Positions 43,256 to 51,578 of a stretch of 64,000 bases of DNA are shown one piece after another; within the stretch, counting starts at the first letter, position 1; each line of letters starts with the position of its first letter. Source of the DNA: Bacillota bacterium (lineage in GTDB: Bacteria; Bacillota; Sulfobacillia; JACIYH01); contig JBFLXJ010000017.1 of NCBI GenBank assembly GCA_040757085.1, positions 217,095 to 281,094 of the forward strand, read 5' to 3'. The notes beneath the pieces are model-generated. The model ran no database searches. It saw only the letters and a program-made list of their open reading frames with translations, and was not told the DNA's origin. The translations under genes were made by a program, and so were the position numbers.

Positions 43256-44290
43256 GTGAGGTACGTCGTGAAGAGGTTGCTGGCATCGTCACTTGGGGTC
43301 GTGGTCCTTTCGGTGGTGCTCTCGCTGGTCGCCCTGTGCGCGTGTGCACTGGCCGCGGGGGCAAATCCCCTCACCGTCCTCGCAGCCCTGGCTCAGGGGG
43401 CGCTGCAGGGTCGGTACGCCGTCCTGGCGACCTGCGCCGAACTGGCCGCCATTACCCTGTGTGGCCTGGCCGTGCTGATCCCCTTTCGAGCGGGATTCTT
43501 CAACATCGGGGGCCAGGGCCAGCTAGAGGCAGGGGCACTGGCAGCTGTAACGGTGGCTTTGCAGATGCACCTGTCGCCGTGGATCACCATTCCTGCCGCC
43601 CTGGTGGCTGCGTCCCTGGTGGGTGCCTTGACCGTGGTGGTCCCCCTGGTGCTGCGCCTCCGCCGTGGCGCCAGTGAAGTTACTACCACCATCATGATGA
43701 ATTTCGCCTGCGTGCAGTTCATGTACGCTATGGTCACGGGGCCCATGAAAGATCCCCGCGCATTCTACGGGACCACTCCCGCCATCCCTGAGGCCTACCG
43801 GTTGCCCGTTCTGGCGGGCGGGGTGCACGCCGGCATATGGCTGTCCGTTGCCCTGGCAGTGGTGCTGTACATGGTGCTGAAGTCCACCGTATTCGGCCTC
43901 CACGTGAGCGCGGTAGGGGGAAATCGCTCTGCCGCGCTAGCAGCGGGTATCCCCGTAGACCGGGTCATGGCCCGGGCCGTGCTCCTGGGTGCGGCCCTGG
44001 CGGGCCTGGCGGGGGGAGTGCAGGTCCTGGGTTTGACTTACCGGGTGGCGGAGGGCTGGTCCAAGTCATGGGGCTTCACGGGCATTCCCGTTGCGCTGCT
44101 CGGGGGTAACCCACTGGGCGTGTTACTGGTGGGTTTCGTGTTCGCCGTACTGGAAACGGGGTCGCGGTCGATGCAGGCGGCCACCGGGGTCCCGGCCGCC
44201 CTCATCTACCTTTTTCAGGGCTTGCCGGTACTCATCTTCCTGGCATTGAACGCCAGCGCCATTCTGCGGAGAGGCAGGCAGCAGTCATGA
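43256..44290 (+). CDS. BMP-type ABC transporter permease (first)
   Basis: The protein has 344 residues from GTG 43256. About nine spans are visible with the BPD_transp_2 features: FFNIGGQGQLEAGALAAV, RRGASEVTTTIMMNF, and LKSTVFGLHVSAVGGNRSAALAAGIPV before GITVPVALLGG-like segments. This subfamily imports nucleosides, purines or related solutes with a Bmp lipoprotein. It overlaps the second permease (ATGA), and both work with the lipoprotein and ATPase genes after them. Confidence 0.9.
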   Translation: MRYVVKRLLASSLGVVVLSVVLSLVALCACALAAGANPLTVLAALAQGALQGRYAVLATCAELAAITLCGLAVLIPFRAGFFNIGGQGQLEAGALAAVTVALQMHLSPWITIPAALVAASLVGALTVVVPLVLRLRRGASEVTTTIMMNFACVQFMYAMVTGPMKDPRAFYGTTPAIPEAYRLPVLAGGVHAGIWLSVALAVVLYMVLKSTVFGLHVSAVGGNRSAALAAGIPVDRVMARAVLLGAALAGLAGGVQVLGLTYRVAEGWSKSWGFTGIPVALLGGNPLGVLLVGFVFAVLETGSRSMQAATGVPAALIYLFQGLPVLIFLALNASAILRRGRQQS

Positions 44291-45201
44291 ATCAAGCATG
44301 GTGGGGAGACTTCCTGCTGGCCACGCTGAGGGCAGCGACGCCCCTGGCCTTCTGTGCCCTGGGTGTGCTGTTGTCGGAGCGAGCGGGCGTGCTCAACATC
44401 GGGGTGGAAGGTGCCATGCTGGCGGGGGCCCTGGCAGCCGTGATGGCCGGGGTACTCACGGGCAGCGCCTGGGCGGGTCTCCTCCTCGCCTGTGCTGTGG
44501 GGCTAGGCGCCGGGCTGATCCTGGGGGCTCTTACCGTCCTGCTCCCGGCCGACCAGGTGGTGGTGGGTATAGCTTTCAACCTGGTTAGCCTTGGGGTAAC
44601 CAGTTTCATTTACAAAGTGATGGTTGCCCGGGGCGTGCAGCTCATTGGGCCGGCGGCTCTGGCCTCCCTCTCGTCGGCGTTCCCGCAGGCGCGTGCCGGG
44701 GGCGTCTGGGCGTCCATCTCGCCGCTCACGTACGCTGCACTGGCGGTGGCCGTGCTCATGTACGTGTTCCTGTTCCGCAGCGGGCCTGGGCTCTTGTGGC
44801 GGTCGGTGGGAGAGAGCGCGCACGCTGCCCACGCAGCCGGCATTGACGTTTTCCGCGTGCGGCTGCTGGCGCTGGTGGCTGGTACTGTCCTCTGCTCTTT
44901 GGGAGGGGCGGCACTTACCGTGGCCTGGGTGCGCAGTTTCACCGACAACATCACCATGGGCCGGGGGTTCATCGCCCTGGCTGCTGTTTACTTCGGACGC
45001 TGGCATCCGGTGTGGGCACTGGGCGCCTGTGTCCTGTTCGGGGCGGGTGAGGCCCTGGCCTTTCGCGCCCAGGCCTCTGGAATGGGCCTGAACCCGTACT
45101 ACTATATGATGCTGCCGTACGTGCTCACCTTGCTGGCGGTGGCGGTGATGGGTCGTGCCCTGGGCCCCCGCGATGCGGGCAAGCCTTACGTGAGGGGTTA
45201 A
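44287..45201 (+). CDS. BMP-type ABC transporter permease (second)
   Basis: The protein has 304 residues from ATG 44287. Eight or nine spans are seen with ERAGVLNIGVEGAMLAGALAAV, the hallmark of the second subunit, and DQVVVGIAFNLVSLGV. The pattern corresponds to YufQ/NupQ-like subunits. It pairs with the first permease to form the membrane channel. Confidence 0.9.
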   Translation: MNQAWWGDFLLATLRAATPLAFCALGVLLSERAGVLNIGVEGAMLAGALAAVMAGVLTGSAWAGLLLACAVGLGAGLILGALTVLLPADQVVVGIAFNLVSLGVTSFIYKVMVARGVQLIGPAALASLSSAFPQARAGGVWASISPLTYAALAVAVLMYVFLFRSGPGLLWRSVGESAHAAHAAGIDVFRVRLLALVAGTVLCSLGGAALTVAWVRSFTDNITMGRGFIALAAVYFGRWHPVWALGACVLFGAGEALAFRAQASGMGLNPYYYMMLPYVLTLLAVAVMGRALGPRDAGKPYVRG

Positions 45202-45277
45202 AGAGGGGGGTGAGCAGGGTAACCGGAGCCTTTGCCAAGAGACGAGGACCGCGATGGGAATGAAAGGGGGAGCAAGG

Positions 45278-46312
45278 ATGCGCAAGTTGATTCGCGGTGT
45301 GGCTCTGCTGTTGGCGGTGCTCATGATGGTATCCGTGGCGGGATGTGCTGGGAAGAAAGTGGAACAGCCGCAGCAGCCCGCGGAACAGGCGAAGCCAAAG
45401 GTGAAAGCGGGGATCATGTACGCCATCATGAACCCCGCACGGGCTGGCGGCTGGGACCGGGCTGACTGGGCGGGGATAGAGTACCTCAGGAAAGAGCTGG
45501 GCTGGGAAGTGACCGTGGCTGAGGGCGTTCCTTACCCGCAGACCGCTGCCACCGCTGCCGGCTATGCGGAAAAGGGCTACGACATCGTCATCTTCCCGGA
45601 CAACGGGCAAATAGAAGCGTTCAAAGAGGTTCCGCCCAAGTATCCGAAGACCTGGTTCGTGATGACGTCGCTCTGCGATGAATTGCCCAACTCGCCCCGC
45701 GTGGCTGCGTGGTTCCCTGATCTGTATGTGTACGGTAACGTGGTGGGCGCCATCGCGGCCAAGGCGAGCAAGACCGGGACCATCGGCGTGATCGGAGGAG
45801 TTCCCATCCCCGCCCTGATCACCATGTACAGCGGCATCATCGAGGGCGCCAAGTACGTGCGACCCGATGCCAAGGTGCTGGTGTACTGGGTGGGCGACTG
45901 GGTGGACGTGCCCAAGCACCGGGAGGTGACCACCCTGCAGGTCCAGCAGGGGGCGGACGTCATCTTCGCCGTGAGCGGTCCGGGCACCACGGGGGTGTTT
46001 GAGGGCGCCGAGGCGGGCGGGGCCAAGGTCATCGGGTATGCGGCCGACTGGTATGAAGACGCCCCCAAGGCGGTGCTCACCAGCGTCCTGATCGACAAGC
46101 GTCAGATGTACCGGGACATGGCGGAGCAGTTCATGTCCGGCAAGCTGGAGAAGAAGATGGTGAACTGCGGGGCCGAGTTCTTCAAGGTGGCGGACTTCCG
46201 CGGCAGCCTGCCTGCGGATAAGGTCAAGGAGATCGAAGAACTGGTCGGCAAGATGCAACAGGGTGAGATCGTCATCCCCGTGAAGATCCACGAGGAGATC
46301 GCCAAGAAGTAG
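45278..46312 (+). CDS. BMP-family solute-binding lipoprotein
   Basis: The protein has 344 residues from ATG 45278 (AAGGGGGAG upstream); ATG 45254 is less likely. The signal peptide RKLIRGVALLLAVLMMVSVAGC ends in a good lipobox, Cys23. A Gln/Pro/Lys linker follows, then the Bmp/PnrA-like fold with DIVIFPDNGQIEAF and VSGPGTTGVFEGAEAGGAKVIGYAAD. The family binds nucleosides or simple sugars. Here the metabolic neighbours are sugar-acid-like, so the ligand is uncertain. Confidence 0.9.
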   Translation: MRKLIRGVALLLAVLMMVSVAGCAGKKVEQPQQPAEQAKPKVKAGIMYAIMNPARAGGWDRADWAGIEYLRKELGWEVTVAEGVPYPQTAATAAGYAEKGYDIVIFPDNGQIEAFKEVPPKYPKTWFVMTSLCDELPNSPRVAAWFPDLYVYGNVVGAIAAKASKTGTIGVIGGVPIPALITMYSGIIEGAKYVRPDAKVLVYWVGDWVDVPKHREVTTLQVQQGADVIFAVSGPGTTGVFEGAEAGGAKVIGYAADWYEDAPKAVLTSVLIDKRQMYRDMAEQFMSGKLEKKMVNCGAEFFKVADFRGSLPADKVKEIEELVGKMQQGEIVIPVKIHEEIAKK

Positions 46313-46321
46313 TGTGTGGCA

Positions 46322-46374
46322 CGGGCGGGAGGGGCCGGGCTCGGGCAGGTTGATGGGCTGGCACTTCCCGCCCG
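46322..46374 (+). other. Hairpin between binding-protein and ATPase genes
   Basis: CGGGCGGGAG (46322-46331) can pair with TTCCCGCCCG (46365-46374), with one G-U pair. No U-run follows. Such hairpins often protect the highly expressed binding-protein mRNA and lower expression of the ATPase. Confidence 0.35.
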
Positions 46375-46392
46375 CAACTGAGGAGGATGGGC

Positions 46393-48024
46393 ATGGATGC
46401 CGTGGCCGCGCGGGCGGCGGAGCCGGGTCCGGCCGTGTGCATGGAAGGGATATGCAAGTCCTTTGGCCGATTGCGGGCGCTGAATGACGTTTCCCTGTCG
46501 CTGGCACCCGGGGAGATACGGGCCCTGGTGGGCGAGAACGGGGCGGGGAAGACCACGCTGATGAACGTGCTGTACGGGATGTACCGCCCCGACGCAGGCC
46601 GCATCCAGGTGTGGGGCCGGGAAGTGGGTCGGGACTGGTCGCCCAGGCAAGCGATCTCCTGGGGTATAGGGATGTTACACCAGCATTTCTCGCTCATTCC
46701 CAACCACACGGTCCTGGAGAACATCGTGATGCCGAAGCTGCGGTGGAAGCAGTTGTTTCCCCCCTGGGGGCAGCACCGGGAAGAGATAGAGAAACTCTGC
46801 GGCCGGTACGGATTCTCGGTGGACCCGGGGAGCATGGTGGGGTCGCTTTCCGTGGGTCAGCAGCAGCAGGTCGAGATCCTGAAGTTGCTATATCAGGGGG
46901 CGAAGGTTCTCATCCTGGACGAACCCACGGGTGTCCTTACCCCCCAGCAGACGGACGCCCTGCTTCGTCTGCTCGTGGTCTTGCGTTCCCAGGGACTGTC
47001 CGTCGTCTTCATAACCCACAAGCTGGCGGAAGCCTTTGCCGTGAGCGATACCATCACCGTCCTGCGCGGCGGAAAGCACGTGGCGACCCTGGCGCGGACC
47101 CAGACGACGCCGGAGGAGGTGGCCCGCTTGATGGTGAGCAGGCCCACGCTCGAGGTCACCAGCGGCCACCGCGCCCCGGCCGGAGAGAGGGTGGTGCTGG
47201 AGGTTACCGACCTGGTGGTGGAGGACGAGCGGCATAAGACGGTGCTGGACCACGTCTCCCTGTGCGTGCGGGCAGGCGAGATAGTTGGGGTTGCCGGAGT
47301 GGCCGGAAACGGGCAGACGGAACTGGCCGAGGCGCTCGTGGGTATCCGGCGGGTGCACGCCGGGAGGATCAGGATCGACGGTCAGGATGCGACAGCGTGG
47401 AGCATCGGCCGGCGCCGACGGTGGGGCCTGGGGTTCATCCCGGAAGACCGCCATCTTTACGGCATGGTGCCCGAGATGAGCGTGGCCGAGAACCTGGTAC
47501 TGGACCGGGCCACCTCCCAGCCTTTCTCGCACGGGGGTATCCTCCACCGGCAGGTTATCGAGCACGCCGCCCGCGAGGCTATCTCCACTTACGATGTGCG
47601 CGCTCCCGGGCCGGACGTTCCCATCAAGAACCTGTCCGGCGGTAACCAGCAGAAGGTGGTGCTGGCGCGAGCCCTAGCCGGAGGGGCGAAAGTTTTGGTG
47701 GTATGCGAACCGACGCGGGGTCTGGACTTTGCCGCCACTGAGTACGTGCGCAAGCGCCTGGCAGCCAGTGCCGAGGAAGGGATGGGCGTGCTGCTCATTT
47801 CCAGTGAACTGGAGGAACTCCTGTCCCTTTCCCACCGGCTGCTGGTGATGTACCGGGGGCGGGTGGTGGGGGAATTGCCGCGGGAAAGTTTCGACGTTGA
47901 GCGGATCGGTCTGCTGATGACGGGGCAGACACGGACGCCTGCGGTCGAGCCGAACAAGGGGGATGAGCGTGGAACCGACGGTCAAGGTACTGGGCATTTC
48001 GGGCAGTCCGCGCAAGGGCAATAG
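46393..48024 (+). CDS. BMP-type ABC transporter ATPase with two nucleotide-binding domains
   Basis: The protein has 543 residues from ATG 46393, six bases after AGGAGG; ATG 46387 touches that site. Domain 1 has GENGAGKTT, LSVGQQQQVEIL and ILDEPTG; domain 2 has GVAGNGQTELAEAL, LSGGNQQKVVLAR and VCEPTRGLD. The degenerate Walker A of the second domain (GNGQTEL) is normal for this sugar/nucleoside group. It energises the two permeases and overlaps the following flavoprotein gene by 62 bases. Confidence 0.93.
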   Translation: MDAVAARAAEPGPAVCMEGICKSFGRLRALNDVSLSLAPGEIRALVGENGAGKTTLMNVLYGMYRPDAGRIQVWGREVGRDWSPRQAISWGIGMLHQHFSLIPNHTVLENIVMPKLRWKQLFPPWGQHREEIEKLCGRYGFSVDPGSMVGSLSVGQQQQVEILKLLYQGAKVLILDEPTGVLTPQQTDALLRLLVVLRSQGLSVVFITHKLAEAFAVSDTITVLRGGKHVATLARTQTTPEEVARLMVSRPTLEVTSGHRAPAGERVVLEVTDLVVEDERHKTVLDHVSLCVRAGEIVGVAGVAGNGQTELAEALVGIRRVHAGRIRIDGQDATAWSIGRRRRWGLGFIPEDRHLYGMVPEMSVAENLVLDRATSQPFSHGGILHRQVIEHAAREAISTYDVRAPGPDVPIKNLSGGNQQKVVLARALAGGAKVLVVCEPTRGLDFAATEYVRKRLAASAEEGMGVLLISSELEELLSLSHRLLVMYRGRVVGELPRESFDVERIGLLMTGQTRTPAVEPNKGDERGTDGQGTGHFGQSAQGQ

Positions 48025-48715
48025 TGAGTTCTTGCTGGAACAGGCCCTGGATGCAGCGCAGGGCGTGCACCTGGGCATGGTTCAGTGCACCAGCTACTCG
48101 GTGCGGGGCAAGAAGTTCGGGCCCTGCCTGTCCTGCTTCCGGTGCGCCGACCTGCAGGGTGAGTGCGTGATCAGGGATAGCTTCCAGGAATTGAGGGATC
48201 TCTGGCTGGAGGCGGATGTAATCCTCTACTCGGTGCCGGTGTACCACATGGGTATGCCCGGGCAATTAAAGTGTTTCATTGACCGGTTGGGCAATTCCCT
48301 GTTTGCGCGCTTCCGCCACCTCTTTCCCCAGGGCGTGGACACCCTGCCCAAGCACCTGAAGGTGGTCGGAAGCATCGCCCAGGGGGTGCATCTCTGTTCC
48401 GGACAGGAACACACCCTGACCGACCTGATAAACCATGCCCTGGTCATGCAGTGTATCCCCGTGGCGGGGGACATGTGGGAGTCCTACATCGGCGCCGCTG
48501 GCTGGACGTCGGGGAACATCGACCGCAAGGCTTTGGCGGAGCAGTTGCAAAGCGGCCAGGCCGACGCCACCGTGCTGGTGAAGGCAGCGCGCGACGTGGG
48601 GCGCAGGGCCGTGGAATTGGCCTTCATCCTGAAGGCCGGGGTGGGTGTGCTGGGGGAGAAGCTCCGCGGTGACCCGGCTTACCTGCCTCTCCTGGAACGG
48701 GTTGAGGGGCAGTAG
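47963..48715 (+). CDS. Iron-sulfur flavoprotein / NADPH-dependent FMN reductase family
   Basis: The protein has 250 residues from ATG 47963 (AACAAGGGGG upstream). The flavodoxin-like fold starts LGISGSPRKGNSEFLLEQAL and has VPVYHMGMPGQLKCFIDRLG. Between them lies CLSCFRCADLQGEC (CxxCxxC), the cluster motif of Isf-type iron-sulfur flavoproteins. It transfers electrons between ferredoxin or NAD(P)H and unknown acceptors. The large overlap with the ATPase gene suggests translational coupling. Confidence 0.85.
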   Translation: MSVEPTVKVLGISGSPRKGNSEFLLEQALDAAQGVHLGMVQCTSYSVRGKKFGPCLSCFRCADLQGECVIRDSFQELRDLWLEADVILYSVPVYHMGMPGQLKCFIDRLGNSLFARFRHLFPQGVDTLPKHLKVVGSIAQGVHLCSGQEHTLTDLINHALVMQCIPVAGDMWESYIGAAGWTSGNIDRKALAEQLQSGQADATVLVKAARDVGRRAVELAFILKAGVGVLGEKLRGDPAYLPLLERVEGQ

Positions 48716-48736
48716 CACTGGACGGGGGGCTTTGCT

Positions 48737-49393
48737 TTGGGACGGACGGAGCTGAAGGAGCGCATAATCGCCAGCGGGCTGATAGCCGTGTTGCGCCGCA
48801 TCCCGGGAGACCGGCTGGTACCGATCGTCGAGGCCCTCTCCGGGGGTGGGGTGGGCGTGGCTGAGATCACGTGGGACGATGAGGGATCGCTCCGGCTGCT
48901 GGGAAGGGCAGTCGAGGTATCGGGCCAGGACCTCCTCTGGGGCATGGGAACCGTCACCACGACCGACCAGGTCCGGCGGGCGGTGGGGGCGGGGGCGCGA
49001 TTCATAGTGACCCCGGTGCTGGTCCCGGAAGTAATCTCCGCCTGCCTGGACCTGGACGTGGTTTGCATTCCGGGTGCGTTCTCTCCCACCGAGATCTATT
49101 CGGCCTGGAGGGCCGGTGCGGACCTCATCAAGGTTTTCCCGGCCTGCGTGCTGGGTCCCTCTTACTTCCAGGAGATGCGGGGGCCGTTCCCCGGGGTGCC
49201 CCTGGTGGCGGTGGGGGGTGTGGATGCCTCCAATGCGGGGTCTTTCCTGCGGGCAGGCGCCTGCGCTGTGGCGGCCGGGGGCAAGCTGGTTCCCCGGCAC
49301 CTGGTGGAGACGGACCAATGGAACACCCTGGTGGAGACCGTGAGCAGGTTCGTGGCCGCGGTCAGGGAGGGAAAGGGTTCTTGTTCGCACTAG
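48737..49393 (+). CDS. KDPG/KHG aldolase family protein
   Basis: The protein has 218 residues from TTG 48737. The class I aldolase barrel has RIIASGLIAVLRRIPGDR at the start, WGMGTVTTTDQVRRAVGAGARFIVTP, and the Schiff-base lysine in GADLIKVFPA (Lys132). The usual EITLRTP motif reads EITWDDEG here, so the substrate may differ from KDPG. It splits 2-keto-3-deoxy-phosphogluconate or 4-hydroxy-2-oxoglutarate type compounds to pyruvate or glyoxylate. Its 3' end overlaps the ferredoxin start by 13 bases. Confidence 0.88.
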   Translation: MGRTELKERIIASGLIAVLRRIPGDRLVPIVEALSGGGVGVAEITWDDEGSLRLLGRAVEVSGQDLLWGMGTVTTTDQVRRAVGAGARFIVTPVLVPEVISACLDLDVVCIPGAFSPTEIYSAWRAGADLIKVFPACVLGPSYFQEMRGPFPGVPLVAVGGVDASNAGSFLRAGACAVAAGGKLVPRHLVETDQWNTLVETVSRFVAAVREGKGSCSH

Positions 49394-49857
49394 CGGTGGA
49401 TGAGAGCCGGTGCAACCGCTGCCGCAGGTGCGAGGTTGCCTGCCAGCTCCGGGCGGAGCGTGGGGCTGGGGGTGTGCCCCGGATCAGGGTGGAGGAGGAT
49501 GGCTGGCCGATCATCAGGATTTGCCGGCAGTGCGAGGGTGCCCCTTGCGCCGAGGCCTGCGTTAGCGGGGCCATCCGCAGCGATCCCGGGCGGGGCACCG
49601 TGCAACTCGATCCGTCGCTGTGCGTGGGCTGCTGGGCCTGCGTTATGGAGTGCCCGTTCGCGGCAGCGTTCATGACGCTTCTCCCCGACGGACGGTGGCA
49701 GGCGGTGAAGTGCGACGGCTGTTCAGACTTCCCCGTACCGCTGTGCGCGCGGTTTTGCCCCACGGGGGCCCTGCGGTGGAGCGGGAGGGCCGAGGGCGTG
49801 GCTGCGGGGGTCAGGCGTCGGCGTGCTGCCCGCCTCGGTCGGGGGGTGCTCCGTTGA
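49381..49857 (+). CDS. Polyferredoxin subunit (AorA/HycB-like), four 4Fe-4S motifs
   Basis: The protein has 158 residues from TTG 49381 (AGGGAGGGAAAGG upstream). Four cysteine groups are visible: CNRCRRCEVAC, CRQCEGAPCAEAC, CVGCWACVMECP and CDGCSDFPVPLCARFCP. The layout matches the electron-wire subunits of DMSO-reductase/hydrogenase-type complexes and the AorA subunit of the aldehyde oxidoreductase complex known from Aromatoleum. It probably links the FAD subunit to the tungsten subunit encoded at 51579. Confidence 0.88.
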   Translation: MFALAVDESRCNRCRRCEVACQLRAERGAGGVPRIRVEEDGWPIIRICRQCEGAPCAEACVSGAIRSDPGRGTVQLDPSLCVGCWACVMECPFAAAFMTLLPDGRWQAVKCDGCSDFPVPLCARFCPTGALRWSGRAEGVAAGVRRRRAARLGRGVLR

Positions 49858-51116
49858 GAAGGTACGTAGTGGTAGGCAACAGTGCGGCCGGAGTAAGTGC
49901 CATACGCAGCATACGGGCCTACGACGGTTCCGGTCCCATCACCCTGGTGTCCGAGGAGCCCTACCCGTTTTATTCCCGCGTGCTCCTCACCCACTACGTG
50001 GCCGGTCGGGTACCCCGGGAGCGGCTGTTCCTGGTGGGGGAGGGGTTTTACCGGGTCCACGGCGTGGAAGTCTTGCTGGGCGTGCGCGTAGTGGGCCTGG
50101 ACGTCTACGGCCGGCGGCTCGAACTGAGCGATGGCCGGGTAATTCCGTACGATGTTCTCCTGGTGGCCACCGGGGCCCGCCCCGTGCTGGCGCGCCCCTT
50201 TTCGCCCGCACGGGAGGGAGTGATGGGCCTTCGCTTTCTCGGGGATGCCGAGCGGCTGAGGCGGGCAACTGCGGCGGGGGCGCGCGTGGCGGTAGTCGGC
50301 GGGGGACCCGCAGGCATCAAGCTGGCCTGTGCCCTGCGGGAGGCGGGTGGAAATCCCACCCTGCTGGTGAGTTCCCCTCACATCCTGTCCCAGGTAGCGG
50401 ACGACGAGGCTGCCCTTCTACTGGAGTCGCGTCTTGCTGCCCATGGATTGAGGGTGCGGTGTGGTGTGGAGGTCAGGGAGGTGGCCGGCGGCCCCCACGG
50501 GGTCGAGGGCCTGGTGCTCAGCGACGGTACCTGCGTCGCCTGCGACCTGGTGGTGGTGTGCAAGGGTGTGGAGCCCAGGGCCGAACTCCTGGCCGGCAAG
50601 GCAGAGGTGCGTCGCGGCGTAGTGGTGGATGACCGCATGCGCACCAGCCTGCCGGAGGTCTACGCGGCCGGAGACGTGGTGGAATGCACCGACGTGGCCT
50701 GGGGGCAAGGCCGGGTCGGCGCCATATGGCCGCACGCTGTGGCACAGGGTAAGGTGGCGGGGGCGAACATGGCTGGAGTTCATCTGCTGTTCCGAGGGGC
50801 GCTGGCCAGGAACTCGCTGGACGTCTTCGGCCTTCCCTTCGTGTCCATGGGCGTGACGCGGGTCCCACCGGAGCCCGGCTGGAGTTCTCAGGTGCTGCGG
50901 GACGGCGACGCCTACCTGAAGCTGGTGTTCCGGGGGGGTCGCATCGTGGGCGCCGTCCTCGTGGGGTGCGCGGGACTGGCCGGAGTGATCCAGGCCGCCA
51001 TACGCAGGGGAGACGGGGCCTGGCAGCAGCGCATCGCCATTGCAGGGATCCCGGCCGAACGGGCCAGAGAGGTATGTCAAGGGGGGATACCGGGTGCAGA
51101 AGGTTCTGGTGGTTGA
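49854..51116 (+). CDS. FAD/NAD(P)-dependent oxidoreductase subunit (AorC-like)
   Basis: The protein has 420 residues; TTG 49854 overlaps the preceding stop. It has the FAD fold RYVVVGNSAAGVSAIRSIR, PFYSRVLLTHYVAGRV, the NAD fold VAVVGGGPAGIKLACALREAGG and VYAAGDVVECTDV. It belongs to the NADH-nitrite-reductase/rubredoxin-reductase-like group. Between two ferredoxin genes and an AOR gene it likely passes electrons between AOR and NAD(P), as AorC does. The stop overlaps the second ferredoxin gene. Confidence 0.87.
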   Translation: MRRYVVVGNSAAGVSAIRSIRAYDGSGPITLVSEEPYPFYSRVLLTHYVAGRVPRERLFLVGEGFYRVHGVEVLLGVRVVGLDVYGRRLELSDGRVIPYDVLLVATGARPVLARPFSPAREGVMGLRFLGDAERLRRATAAGARVAVVGGGPAGIKLACALREAGGNPTLLVSSPHILSQVADDEAALLLESRLAAHGLRVRCGVEVREVAGGPHGVEGLVLSDGTCVACDLVVVCKGVEPRAELLAGKAEVRRGVVVDDRMRTSLPEVYAAGDVVECTDVAWGQGRVGAIWPHAVAQGKVAGANMAGVHLLFRGALARNSLDVFGLPFVSMGVTRVPPEPGWSSQVLRDGDAYLKLVFRGGRIVGAVLVGCAGLAGVIQAAIRRGDGAWQQRIAIAGIPAERAREVCQGGIPGAEGSGG

Positions 51117-51558
51117 CCCCAACCTTTGTACCGGATGCCGCCAGTGTGAACTGGCGTGCTCGTACCATCACGAGGGCTTTTACTCGCCCCACCTGTCCCG
51201 CATACGCGTGGTCAAGTTCGAGGACAGGTGCCTCAACGTCCCGGTGGTGTGCAGTTACTGCGAAAGGCCGCCGTGCGAGGAGGTGTGCCCGACGGGGGCC
51301 ATGTCCCACGCTGTCGGCCAGACTTATGCGGTCGTGGTGGAAGAGAGGTGCATTGGGTGCAAGGAATGCGTCCACGTTTGCCCGCTGGGGGCGGTCGGCA
51401 TCCACCCGCGCAAGGGTACGGCTATGCGTTGTGACCTCTGCCGGGGGGACCCGGCGTGCGTGAAAGTGTGCACGGCGGGGGCGCTCAAGTTCGAGCCGGT
51501 GGAGGAAGAGGTGCGTGACAGGAGGCGGGCGCGGGCCGGGGCCCTGGGCCTTGTGTAG
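51094..51558 (+). CDS. Second polyferredoxin subunit, four 4Fe-4S motifs
   Basis: The protein has 154 residues from GTG 51094 (AAGGGGGGAT upstream), overlapping the FAD gene by 23 bases. Cysteine groups: CTGCRQCELAC, CSYCERPPCEEVCP, CIGCKECVHVCP and CDLCRGDPACVKVC. It is similar to the first polyferredoxin in layout but not closely related. It directly precedes the AOR gene, so it may be the immediate electron acceptor of the tungsten subunit. Confidence 0.88.
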   Translation: MQKVLVVDPNLCTGCRQCELACSYHHEGFYSPHLSRIRVVKFEDRCLNVPVVCSYCERPPCEEVCPTGAMSHAVGQTYAVVVEERCIGCKECVHVCPLGAVGIHPRKGTAMRCDLCRGDPACVKVCTAGALKFEPVEEEVRDRRRARAGALGLV

Positions 51559-51578
51559 CCGAAAGGGGGACAGGCGAC